Made by a program: the position numbers and the translations under genes. DNA of 35,308 bases, taken from positions 1 to 35,308 of the forward strand of contig JACQZC010000050.1 of NCBI GenBank assembly GCA_016207905.1, in the 5' to 3' direction. Source of the stretch: Nitrospirota bacterium. GTDB lineage: Bacteria; Nitrospirota; Thermodesulfovibrionia; Thermodesulfovibrionales; JdFR-86. The stretch's first letter is position 1; each line of letters starts with the position of its first letter. Below, piece by piece: positions 16,182 to 23,506 of this stretch. Under the pieces are notes generated by a model, which ran no database searches, had not been told where the DNA came from, and was given only the letters and a program-made list of their open reading frames with translations.

Positions 16182-16660
16182 CAGAAATAACCTGCTCCGA
16201 CTTTGATGTCCTCTTCGCTAAGCATGAGGTATTTGCCTTGTACCTGCCTTTCCACTGGAATAGGGTTACATCCTCCACGAAGCTCGTTAATCTTCTCGGA
16301 GGGAAATGCCTGACCGCAGTTATTGCAGACCATTAAATCCCCTTCCTGCCTGTAGCCCTTTTTCTCACGGAAACACACATCGCATGCATCGAAGGCAGTC
16401 CTTAGAACGCCATCTGAGCTTTTCAGGACAAAGAACCTTATTCCATTTAGACTAAAAAACCTTGCCTTACCATCAGAGACATCCGCTACAGGTATCTTCA
16501 CAATCCCTGCCTCTGCGTTTACAGGCGTAACCCTGTCTCCACTGCCTGACAACAAGATAAAGCCTACTGCCGAAATCACCAGAATGCCTATTACGATAGC
16601 GATTAATTTATTGTTTTTCTTTGGCTCTACCACAAAAGTTTTCTTCTTATCTTTTGACAT
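16181..16660 (-). CDS. DUF2318 (Fe-S-containing) membrane-anchored protein
   Basis: A 159-residue protein with a cytoplasmic lysine-rich start, one membrane helix (18-38) and a periplasmic domain of the DUF2318 type. Conserved cysteines are C93-x2-C96 (CDVC), C112-x2-C115 (CNNC) and C131 (GGCNP), expected to bind metal or a cluster. In Campylobacter-type FTR1/P19 iron systems, as I recall, a similar protein sits beside ABC permease and ATPase genes. Here FTR1 and P19 are absent from the window. Periplasmic metal handling is the likely role, by analogy. The ribosome site GGGAGAT lies before the ATG. Confidence 0.8.
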   Translation of the reverse strand: MSKDKKKTFVVEPKKNNKLIAIVIGILVISAVGFILLSGSGDRVTPVNAEAGIVKIPVADVSDGKARFFSLNGIRFFVLKSSDGVLRTAFDACDVCFREKKGYRQEGDLMVCNNCGQAFPSEKINELRGGCNPIPVERQVQGKYLMLSEEDIKVGAGYF

Positions 16661-16678
16661 GTTATCTCCCTTACTTCT

Positions 16679-16990
16679 TTAATATATAGACCTCAGCCTT
16701 CCTGTTTTCCTGTCAAATATAACTCTATCGACGAGTTTTTCGCCTTTATAGATGTCTGCCTTTATGAACCTTCCCTTTGAACTTATATTTTTGACAAATA
16801 GGTTTTTCTTTTTGAAATAAGTTTCTATTGCCAAGATAGCCTCTTTGTGTTTCAATTCCTTCTTACAGATGCCATAATTCCTGCATGAGCAATAATCTCC
16901 ATAAGGTATCACTCTGCCTTTTGGCTCGGCATAAACCAATGGGGCAGAAAGGATTGTGATTAATAGAGCAGTTAGAATCAACCTCTTCAT
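16679..16990 (-). CDS. Small secreted protein (PepSY-like end)
   Basis: About 103 residues. A clear signal peptide MKRLILTALLITILSAPLVYA precedes the mature part. The mature part has a cysteine group (CSCRNYGIC) and ends DRVIFDRKTGRLRSIY, which resembles the closing strand-helix of small PepSY-like or DUF domains. The role is unknown; its place just ahead of the DUF2318/ABC genes suggests a periplasmic partner. I prefer the ATG at 16990. A TTG at 17005 would add five residues before the basic start of the signal peptide. No good ribosome site is visible for either start. Confidence 0.65.
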   Translation of the reverse strand: MKRLILTALLITILSAPLVYAEPKGRVIPYGDYCSCRNYGICKKELKHKEAILAIETYFKKKNLFVKNISSKGRFIKADIYKGEKLVDRVIFDRKTGRLRSIY

Positions 16991-17056
16991 AAGAACATTA
17001 AACAATAAAATCTTGAAGAAATTATGAAATCGTTTCCATCTCCTTTTTTTATATGT

Positions 17057-17284
17057 TCAGATGTTTTCGACTAAGTCTTTGTCTTTATTTGGTTTTTCAG
17101 CCATTTCACAGTTCAAATGTTCAGATAAATCATGGTTTTCTTGAACAGAGACACCATTGATTTTTAAGGGATTTTCTTTTGAACCTTCTGTCCGTTCAAA
17201 TCCCTGTTCAGATAAATTGGGTTTCAGCTTTGAATCTAAAGGATTTTCCTGTTCAAATAACCTTGCCTTAGAAATCTTCTTCAT
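17057..17284 (-). CDS. Small hydrophilic protein, unknown
   Basis: A 75-residue charged protein with no recognised domain. A strong ribosome site (GGGAGGT) five bases before the ATG argues that it is translated. The DNA is locally repetitive: the 12-mer GTTCAGATAAAT occurs at 17119-17130 and 17206-17217, and GTTCAAAT occurs three times. This yields a repeated (D/N)LSE(H/Q) motif in the protein. It is the first gene of the minus-strand group ending at 14332. It may instead be the decayed front part of something larger. Confidence 0.45.
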   Translation of the reverse strand: MKKISKARLFEQENPLDSKLKPNLSEQGFERTEGSKENPLKINGVSVQENHDLSEHLNCEMAEKPNKDKDLVENI

Positions 17285-17332
17285 AATACCTCCCTAAGCC
17301 AGCTTAAATTAAAAAATATGAAATTGTCCATA

Positions 17333-17360
17333 TGAAATCCTTCACCTGAAATCCTTCACC
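17333..17360. repeat. 14-bp direct tandem repeat, two copies
   Basis: TGAAATCCTTCACC occurs at 17333-17346 and again at 17347-17360, in the gene-free region 17285-17609. That region otherwise holds the 22-bp repeats and the REP-like hairpin, but no gene. Confidence 0.75.
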
Positions 17361-17388
17361 TTGACAATTTCACGGCTTTTATGATCTC

Positions 17389-17448
17389 CCTCCGCGTCAT
17401 TCCCCGAACCCCTCCGCGTCATTCCCCGAACCCCTCCGCGTCATTCCC
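17389..17448. repeat. 22-bp tandem repeat, about three copies
   Basis: CCTCCGCGTCATTCCCCGAA plus two bases begins at 17389, 17411 and 17433. The third copy turns after CATTCCC into the REP-like hairpin at 17443. It looks like local expansion of the end of a REP element. There are no unique spacers, so it is not a CRISPR. Confidence 0.85.
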
Positions 17449-17462
17449 GCGCAGGCGGGAAT
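17443..17462. repeat. REP-like palindrome
   Basis: ATTCCCGC (17443-17450), GCAG, GCGGGAAT (17455-17462): a perfect 8-bp stem with a 4-base loop, flanked by GTC and CCA. This form (GTCATTCCCGC...GCGGGAATCCA) is a common dispersed palindrome. It sits between divergent genes, so it is unlikely to be a terminator for either. Confidence 0.75.
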
Positions 17463-17609
17463 CCATTCTTTTAAATATCTTTCAAACGTCATTCTGAATT
17501 TATTTTTTTCTAAATCCCTCTCGTTCCCCCTTTAGAAAATTTCAGTGTAATGAAGGAGGCTGAAGGGTTAAAAATAATTCGGAAAACCAAATTTCTTATA
17601 TGCTAAAAT

Positions 17610-18098
17610 ATGCTTATGCCGAGGGGCTTTACTATAATCGAGACCGTGATGGTAATGGTCATAGTTGCCATCCTTTCGGTTGTTTTGCTTTTAAGGTGGG
17701 GGGCATCCGATAAGGCAAGGCTCGATTCTTCGGTAAGAAAGATAGTATCCGACATAAGATACGCACAGAAGCTGTCGGTATCCTCGCAGACAAGGGCAGG
17801 AATAATATTTTATCCCGATAGCTATGAGGTATATGCAGTAATAAATAGCACTCCGCCAACACTTGCAAACAGCCCAGGGGAACCATGCTCTACGGATAGC
17901 TCGGGGAAGTTTGTCGTTAACTTTACGCAGGGTAGATGTAAGGAGTTTGAGGGTGTAACTCTTAGCTATATTACAAACACAATCTCATTTGACTCCATTG
18001 GCGGGCTTGTTAATTCTACAGGAGAGGACATAACTGTTAATTATAAAGGGTCAAAGACCCTATCCATAGAGAATAGCACGGGAAGGGTGAGTTATTGA
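17610..18098 (+). CDS. Minor pilin / pseudopilin, FimT/GspH type
   Basis: A 162-residue prepilin. The class III signal is MLMPRG|FTIIE, with cleavage after Gly6 and Glu at mature position 5, followed by a hydrophobic helix (about 7-28). The C-terminal globular part is beta-rich, like GspH/FimT. It would be cleaved by PilD and join the initiating tip of the type IV pilus. A second ATG at 17616 (MPRG) is an equally good start. It is the first of four pilin-like genes overlapping by four bases each, so one transcript is near certain. PilA itself is not in the window. Confidence 0.85.
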   Translation: MLMPRGFTIIETVMVMVIVAILSVVLLLRWGASDKARLDSSVRKIVSDIRYAQKLSVSSQTRAGIIFYPDSYEVYAVINSTPPTLANSPGEPCSTDSSGKFVVNFTQGRCKEFEGVTLSYITNTISFDSIGGLVNSTGEDITVNYKGSKTLSIENSTGRVSY

Positions 18099-18481
18099 AA
18101 AAGAGTGGCTTTACCCTTATAGAGGTGATTATGATAATCGTAATCTCCGCAATAGCAATCCCAGTGCTTTTAGTAATGATGGGGCAGAGCGCAAGACTCG
18201 GCGTTCAGCCTGAGCAGGAGATAACTGCATCTAATCTTGGACAGGCACTCATGGAAGAGATATGGTCAAAGGACTTTGACAGCATTACTGGTTTTTCAAA
18301 TACCATAACATTTGGAGGTGTCACCTTCACACAGAATGTCGAGGTCTGTAATGTCCCTGATAGTGACCTTAATGATACCTCAGCGTGTAGTATATCCTCA
18401 GATTACAAGCGCATAAGGGTAGCTGTCTCAAGTGCCAGTTCAAGTGTAGAGATTATAACACTCAGGACAAACTACCGATGA
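18095..18481 (+). CDS. Minor pilin, PilV/GspI type
   Basis: A 128-residue prepilin with leader MKKSG|FTLIE and a membrane helix to about residue 27. The start is TTG, overlapping the previous stop (TTGA), and homology begins at once. The globular part has Cys pairs (VCNVPDSDLNDTSAC) that may form a disulfide. It probably acts in the minor-pilin complex that primes pilus assembly. Size and position (second of the set) fit PilV. Confidence 0.82.
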   Translation: MKKSGFTLIEVIMIIVISAIAIPVLLVMMGQSARLGVQPEQEITASNLGQALMEEIWSKDFDSITGFSNTITFGGVTFTQNVEVCNVPDSDLNDTSACSISSDYKRIRVAVSSASSSVEIITLRTNYR

Positions 18482-18939
18482 AGAATAAAGGCTTTACCCT
18501 CGTAGAAACAATTATGACGATAGTAATTGTCTTCATAGTTGGCTATATAGTTGCAGATGCTGTAACAAAAGGCATGAAGACTTACCTTGTGACTGACCAG
18601 AGAAAAGAGGCACTGGATGAGGCAAGGACTGCAATAGAGAGAATGACAAGAGAGATGAGGAATTTAATTGCTGTTAACTCTATATCTGCTACAGAGCTTT
18701 GTTTTACAAATATAGATGGGACAAAAATAAGTTTCAGGCAGTCAGGAGGAAGCATCATAAGAAATACAGGTTGGACCTCATGTCCTCCTACTACAGGTGG
18801 CACAGACAATACCCTTTCAACGAATATAACAGAGCTTTCATTTGCACTTATACAGAACTCACTAACAGTAAACCTCACATCCACTTTTCAAGGTGAGTCA
18901 GTGCCTCTTCAATCAGAGGTTTATTTGAGGAATAGATGA
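18478..18939 (+). CDS. Minor pilin, PilW/GspJ type
   Basis: A 153-residue prepilin with leader MKNKG|FTLVE, a hydrophobic helix (about 6-26), then a helix rich in charged residues (DEARTAIERMTREMRNLI) and a beta-rich tail. The DEARTAIERMTREMR pattern is typical of PilW/GspJ proteins. It overlaps the upstream gene and the downstream gene by four bases each. Predicted function: minor component of the pilus tip complex. Confidence 0.82.
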   Translation: MKNKGFTLVETIMTIVIVFIVGYIVADAVTKGMKTYLVTDQRKEALDEARTAIERMTREMRNLIAVNSISATELCFTNIDGTKISFRQSGGSIIRNTGWTSCPPTTGGTDNTLSTNITELSFALIQNSLTVNLTSTFQGESVPLQSEVYLRNR

Positions 18940-19589
18940 GTATGGAGCAATGCATTCTAAAAGATGTCATGCTGAATTTATTTCAGCATCTCTTTCGGCT
19001 TCAGAATGACAGAAAGGGTCTTTCAATCATTACAGTAATCCTAAGCCTTCTAATCCTTTCCCTTTTTGGTGCAGTAGCTGTTTCCCTGATAACAACCTCA
19101 GCCAATATAGGGCTTCAGGAGGAGCAGGGACAACAGGCATTCTATATAGCAGAAGGGGGATTGGAATATGCCCTTATGAATGGCACATACTGTAACTATA
19201 ATACCTCAAGCATCACATTTGGAGAAGGGAGCTTTTTTACAAACTCGGTCTTTACAAATGCGGTTCTTAGCGGATACATAAACAACTCTACAGGCACACT
19301 CTATCTTACTTCAGCTCCGCAGAGGGGGTTTATCAACTCAGGCTTTACAGTGCCAGGCACGATAGCGATAGACTTAGAATACCTCTTTTGCAAAGGCAGT
19401 ATCAGCGGTATCAACAATAGCTTCACAGTGTGTGAGCGTGGCTATGCAGGCTCGGCCCGCTCTGAGCACAACAACGGTGCGGCAGTCACTCAATGCTCTG
19501 TTCGCTCAACTGGAACTGTCTCCAAGGGACTGGGTTTTGGAAGTGTAAAGAGGGTTGCACAAATAAATGTTGTGGAGGTGGATGAGTGA
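18936..19589 (+). CDS. PilX/GspK-like minor pilin with REP-encoded N-terminal extension
   Basis: 217 residues. The pilin-like helix is RKG|LSIITVILSLLILSLFGAVAVSLI, lacking Glu at mature position 5, as is usual for PilX/GspK. The helix is followed by FYIAEGGLEYA, common in PilX proteins. The 28 residues before it are unusual for a prepilin leader. Residues 10-26 (DVMLNLFQHLFRLQNDR) are the translation of a REP-like palindrome at 18965-19012. The insertion is in frame, so the gene may still work if PilD accepts a long leader. It ends in a four-base overlap with the next gene. Confidence 0.75.
   Translation: MSMEQCILKDVMLNLFQHLFRLQNDRKGLSIITVILSLLILSLFGAVAVSLITTSANIGLQEEQGQQAFYIAEGGLEYALMNGTYCNYNTSSITFGEGSFFTNSVFTNAVLSGYINNSTGTLYLTSAPQRGFINSGFTVPGTIAIDLEYLFCKGSISGINNSFTVCERGYAGSARSEHNNGAAVTQCSVRSTGTVSKGLGFGSVKRVAQINVVEVDE
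18965..19012. repeat. REP-like palindromic element inside the PilX-like gene
   Basis: The ends TGTCATGCTGAA and TTCAGAATGACAG are near inverted repeats, and an inner hairpin TGCTGAA/TTCAGCA is present. 26 bases (18966-18991) are identical to 21959-21984. Confidence 0.8.
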
Positions 19590-20728
19590 TAACCGCCCCG
19601 GCATTCCGCGCCATGCGTTTGTGGACATGGCTGTTGGTGTTTGGTATTGTGGCTGTATGCCTGCTTTCCCACACGGACACAGCCTATGCATATGACGAAA
19701 CCCAATGCGCCGGAGATAGATTCGGCGAGGATTTGAACTGCACTGCTCAGGATGTTTCTATCACCAACATACGGGTCATTGGCGATACCACATCCTGCAT
19801 AGGTGGCAGTAGCATCACGCTTGACCTGGAGGTCACGGTTAACTTCGCCACACCTGACCGATGGGACATCGGCGTTTTCGTCTCTAACGACGGCAAAACC
19901 CCGCAGTTGACCGTTGCAAATGGCGGGGCTACCAGTTGTGCTGTGGCTATCCTGCCAGCCTCCAGTCCATTCCTGGACTTAGACGGAGTTCCGAAAGGGA
20001 CAACCGACACCTGCGGTGACGGTAACAAGGGAATCGGTGGGGGCACAGGCAATGGCATCCTTTACATGCCCAACTCCACTGTGCAGTGCCAAGCTATCAG
20101 CGGAAGCAGTGGTAATCTCTTCATTCCCTATGTTGTAAGCTGGGACAATCAGGCAAGCCCAGCAGGTAGTCTCTGCACATCCATTGCCGACCCTGTGCCC
20201 AATACAAAGTCCAAATGCAACGCACCTACCGTAGATCAGGGCACAGTTAGTGTCGTAGTTCTGCCCACTATCACCAAGACAGACAGCATCACCTTCATCA
20301 AGTCAGGCAACACCACCACTTATACTGTCGTCATCACCAATACAACGAAAGTTGCGTTAAGTGGCGCAGTCTTCAAAGACCCAGCAGTAAGCGGTATCAA
20401 TGTCAATAGCGTAACCTGCTCGGCAGGAGAAGGGGCGTCCTGCCCAGCCAGCCCCACAGTGGCAGATATGCAGGGTGCAGGCATTACTATTCCTTCCATG
20501 CCGGTTGACAGTAGCGTAACCTTCACAATCAATGCCACCTTAAGCGGCAATCCCGGAGATACTCGCACTAACACAGCCAGCGTCACCGTCAGTAGCCAGA
20601 CTAACTCAGCCAGTGATACCGACACCATTACTGGAGAGATTGCAATAAGCCCTTCGAGTTCTTCCAAATATGGCTCTCAGGGAACATTAATGGTATTTAA
20701 TTATGCCCTTTGGAACTTTGGTTTCTAA
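19586..20728 (+). CDS. DUF11-type surface protein, 5' part (frameshifted)
   Basis: A 380-residue frame. The GTG at 19586 overlaps the previous stop, but the ATG at 19613 gives a clean signal peptide (MRLWTWLLVFGIVAVCLL...AYA), so that is the likely start. Residues 50-200 form a cysteine-containing beta domain. Residues about 225-345 form a DUF11-like repeat (TYTVVITNTTKVALSGAVFKD...). The frame then enters another repeat and hits a stop at 20726, while the frame from 20710 continues the protein. It is probably a secreted or pilus-associated adhesin encoded with the minor pilins. The 5' kilobase looks GC-richer than the pilin genes around it. Confidence 0.65.
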   Translation: MITAPAFRAMRLWTWLLVFGIVAVCLLSHTDTAYAYDETQCAGDRFGEDLNCTAQDVSITNIRVIGDTTSCIGGSSITLDLEVTVNFATPDRWDIGVFVSNDGKTPQLTVANGGATSCAVAILPASSPFLDLDGVPKGTTDTCGDGNKGIGGGTGNGILYMPNSTVQCQAISGSSGNLFIPYVVSWDNQASPAGSLCTSIADPVPNTKSKCNAPTVDQGTVSVVVLPTITKTDSITFIKSGNTTTYTVVITNTTKVALSGAVFKDPAVSGINVNSVTCSAGEGASCPASPTVADMQGAGITIPSMPVDSSVTFTINATLSGNPGDTRTNTASVTVSSQTNSASDTDTITGEIAISPSSSSKYGSQGTLMVFNYALWNFGF

Positions 20729-21906
20729 CAGTGCCTGCAGACAGTTCAGAGAATTTTATAGTAAAGGTGCAAATCCCTGCTGACGCAGCTATAGGGACAG
20801 TTGATACAACAACCATTACTGCGGTATCAGGCAATGACCCAAGCAACAAAGCAACTGCAACTGCTGTCAGTACTGTGAGCGAGCCATTAACCTTAACGCC
20901 TGATAACACAGGCTCAGGTGGAAAAGGCTCTTCGGCATTTTATAACCACAGGGTGCAGAATAATACAGCCTCAAGCCAGACAGTTAGTTTTTCAACTGAA
21001 TTTTTAGACCCATGCACAGGCTGGACTAAAGTCACTCCTGAAACAGTGACACTTTCACCTTTTGGAGGATATGAAGATATTGTGGTCAAGGTAACAATAC
21101 CCTCCACTGCCGTGGCTGGAGATGTATGTAGAGTAACTGTGACTGCCACGGCAGGAGGAAATTCAGCACTTGCAACTGACACCACAACAGTAAAAGACAT
21201 TGTCCTTTATTCAGACCCCGACTACACAAATGAAAGCTACATATTCCCTGTAGGGAATGCTGTTTATGCAAGGGCATTTGGCACTCTGAGCACAACTTAT
21301 AGATTCTACTGGTATGATTCAAGCAATAATTTAAAAAGAACCTCGCCGCTCTACACAGGCCCGGAAATATTATCTGACACTTATGACCCAATTGCAGGGC
21401 CCCTCGGAACATGGCGCGTGGAGGTAAGGCGTGTCAGCGACAATGCTCTTTTTGCCCAGGCTTATTTTTATGTTGGACCTGACCATGTAAATGCAAGCTA
21501 TACAGGGCCAAATCCGCGTGTGAATACCAATGTAACTATTAACCTCACCTTACATGACAAGGATAATCATGTTGTGCCCATAGACCCAGCTACCGGAAAT
21601 GTTGTTCAAGGAAACCCGCCAACAACAAAAGACCCATTAAAAATAACTGTATCCGTAAACGGCTCTGCAACAATTGTATCTACTACCTTGAGCGGAGCTG
21701 TAATTGTCGGACAGACAGTTACCGGAAACCTCGACAGTGTAACAGGAACCGCCACAATAACAATCACTGATAGCGTCACGGAAATAGTGACTATTACTCC
21801 GGCTTCCTATAATTCGGCATTATACGGCTCACCATCGAGGGATGAACCAACAACAGTCTCCTTTAAAAAAATAAAGATAGTTGACTGGCGTGAGATTCTT
21901 CCCTGA
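20710..21906 (+). CDS. DUF11-type surface protein, 3' part (frameshifted)
   Basis: A 398-residue frame that continues the previous gene in another phase; its nominal TTG start has no ribosome site. It begins TVPADSSENFIVKVQIP, the end of a repeat unit, then a full unit (TPDNTGSGGKGSSAFYNHRVQNN...GGYEDIVVKVTIP), then beta-rich domains with TYRFYWYDSSNN and an Ig-like end. Comparing the two units, about 30 residues seem missing at the junction, so this is a deletion plus frameshift rather than a simple one-base slip. It is either a broken gene or an assembly error at repeats. Confidence 0.6.
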   Translation: MELWFLTVPADSSENFIVKVQIPADAAIGTVDTTTITAVSGNDPSNKATATAVSTVSEPLTLTPDNTGSGGKGSSAFYNHRVQNNTASSQTVSFSTEFLDPCTGWTKVTPETVTLSPFGGYEDIVVKVTIPSTAVAGDVCRVTVTATAGGNSALATDTTTVKDIVLYSDPDYTNESYIFPVGNAVYARAFGTLSTTYRFYWYDSSNNLKRTSPLYTGPEILSDTYDPIAGPLGTWRVEVRRVSDNALFAQAYFYVGPDHVNASYTGPNPRVNTNVTINLTLHDKDNHVVPIDPATGNVVQGNPPTTKDPLKITVSVNGSATIVSTTLSGAVIVGQTVTGNLDSVTGTATITITDSVTEIVTITPASYNSALYGSPSRDEPTTVSFKKIKIVDWREILP

Positions 21907-21957
21907 AAACTGAGCCTTTATAAATTGACAGCCCTTTGTCATGCTGGTAACCCCTTT

Positions 21958-22020
21958 TGTCATGCTGAATTTATTTCAGCATCTCAGCCCTTAGACCCTG
22001 AAACAAGTTCAGGGTGACAG
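21958..22020. repeat. REP-like element between the surface-protein and sod genes
   Basis: Begins with the same 26 bases as the element in the PilX-like gene (21959-21984) and ends GTTCAGGGTGACAG, which resembles the ends of the long inverted repeat. A partial extra copy (TTGTCATGCTGG) lies at 21937-21948. The elements in this window seem to belong to one family. Confidence 0.75.
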
Positions 22021-22086
22021 AGAGATGGCTTGCATAGATAGTTGTTTTATGCTAAGAGTTTTTCATGGGCATGAAAGGAGGCATTT

Positions 22087-22665
22087 ATGGCTTACACAGC
22101 AAAAGACTATTCAAGACTCATTGGTATGCAGGGCTTTTCAGAGACCCTTCTAAAAAATCACTTCACCCTTTATTCAGGGTATGTGACAAACACAAACAAA
22201 CTTCTTGAAACACTTACTGCGATGCTTAAGGATGGGAAAACCAATACACCTGAATATGCAGAGCTTAAAAGAAGGCTCGGCTGGGAGTTTAATGGAATGA
22301 GGCTTCATGAATATTATTTTGAAAACTTAGGAGGAAAAGGTAAACTGGACGAGACAGGAAGGCTGATGAAAGGACTCTGTGAGTCCTTTGGAAGTTATGA
22401 GCTATGGGAGAAAGATTTCAGGACAGTTGGAAGTATGAGGGGAATTGGCTGGGCATGCCTTTATCAGGATATAATGGAAGGAAGACTTATTAATTTCTGG
22501 ATTAATGAGCACGATGTCTCACACCCAGCAGGTTGTAACCTCATACTCATCATGGATGTTTTTGAGCATGCCTTTATGCTCGATTACGGACTTAAAAGAG
22601 CAGACTACATAGAGGCATTCTTTAAAAACATACATTGGTTGCAGGTAGAGGCAAGATTAAAATAA
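22087..22665 (+). CDS. sodB: Iron/manganese superoxide dismutase
   Basis: A 192-residue SOD of the Fe/Mn family, converting superoxide to oxygen and peroxide. The four metal ligands can be placed: H25 (NHFTLYSGYV), H74 (MRLHEYYF), D157 and H161 (MDVFEHAFMLDY). Iron versus manganese cannot be decided from these residues alone; the symbol is tentative. A good AAAGGAGG site lies before the ATG. It heads an operon with a ferredoxin and an FmdE-like protein, suggesting an oxygen-sensitive metabolism that needs protection. Confidence 0.92.
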   Translation: MAYTAKDYSRLIGMQGFSETLLKNHFTLYSGYVTNTNKLLETLTAMLKDGKTNTPEYAELKRRLGWEFNGMRLHEYYFENLGGKGKLDETGRLMKGLCESFGSYELWEKDFRTVGSMRGIGWACLYQDIMEGRLINFWINEHDVSHPAGCNLILIMDVFEHAFMLDYGLKRADYIEAFFKNIHWLQVEARLK

Positions 22666-22680
22666 AAAGGAGGTTTTCTC

Positions 22681-22875
22681 ATGAAAAAAATACCATTTGT
22701 TGATTTTGGATTGTGCGAGGGCTGTGGCTCATGCAGTGCGGTCTGCCCAGAGGTGTTTGAAACGAGGGACGATGGAAAGGCATATGTTATAGGTCCTAAT
22801 AAATGTAATACCTGCGATTGTCAGGAGGCAGCAGATATATGCCCTGTTCAGGCAATTACATTTTTCGAGGAATAA
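22681..22875 (+). CDS. Small ferredoxin
   Basis: A 64-residue electron carrier. C12-x2-C15-x2-C18-x3-C22-P is a standard [4Fe-4S] motif. A second cysteine group (C42, C45, C47, C54-P) is irregular, and may hold a second cluster or only the fourth-cysteine/disulfide arrangement of single-cluster ferredoxins. An AAGGAGG site precedes the ATG. It is co-transcribed with sod (15-base gap). Its partner is unknown; the FmdE-like protein next door is a candidate. Confidence 0.9.
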   Translation: MKKIPFVDFGLCEGCGSCSAVCPEVFETRDDGKAYVIGPNKCNTCDCQEAADICPVQAITFFEE

Positions 22876-22909
22876 GAAAAAACTCTCTCTTTAGTATAAA
22901 ATCTATGCT

Positions 22910-23506
22910 ATGAAGTCTCTAAGGGATGTCTCTCGGTTTCACGGGCATATGTGTCCGGGGCTTGCACTGGGCTACAGGGTCTCTGAATTTGCACTCAGGA
23001 AATTAGGCACAAGGGCAAAGGACGAGGAGATTGTGGCAGTCGTGGAGAACGACTCATGCGCAGTGGATGCCATTCAGGTTATGACCGGGTGCACATTTGG
23101 CAAGGGAAATCTGATATTTAAGGATTACGGAAAACAGGTCTATACATTCATACAAAGGGGTATAAGAAAGCCAAAAGTCAATGCCTTGAGAATCTCGGTT
23201 AAATGGCAGTCTCCAGAGGAAACACCTATAGAGACCTCGATGTGGCAGAGGTATATGAAAGGACAAAGAACACCTGTGGTATTAAAGGCAGTGCATAAGA
23301 GAAAATCTAAAAAGATAAATGCTATACTGAATGCCAAAGACAGAGAGCTTTTTGATGTCAGAGTGAAGAAGATTAAGCCTCCTTTGGAGGCACATATATG
23401 GGTGAGCATTCCCTGTAGTGTTTGCGGAGAAAAGGTTATGGAGACAAGGGCAAGAATTAAAGAGGGAAAGGTTATGTGTATTCCATGTTTGGAGAGAGAT
23501 AGATGA
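22910..23506 (+). CDS. FmdE-family protein with zinc-ribbon tail
   Basis: A 198-residue protein. The N-terminal FmdE domain (formylmethanofuran dehydrogenase subunit E family) has F10-H-G-H-M-C15-P-G, C50 in NDSCAVDAIQ and C61 in TGCTFGKGN, a typical metal-binding core. The C-terminus is a zinc ribbon (CSVCGE...CIPC, about 172-194). Outside methanogens such proteins are linked to molybdenum/tungsten enzyme systems, with function unproven. The frame overlaps argB by four bases. Confidence 0.85.
   Translation: MKSLRDVSRFHGHMCPGLALGYRVSEFALRKLGTRAKDEEIVAVVENDSCAVDAIQVMTGCTFGKGNLIFKDYGKQVYTFIQRGIRKPKVNALRISVKWQSPEETPIETSMWQRYMKGQRTPVVLKAVHKRKSKKINAILNAKDRELFDVRVKKIKPPLEAHIWVSIPCSVCGEKVMETRARIKEGKVMCIPCLERDR

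Noticed and set aside
17389-17448. Possible CRISPR-like array from the 22-bp repeats
   Set aside because: The units are directly adjacent with no unique spacers, and there is no cas gene. It is a plain tandem repeat.
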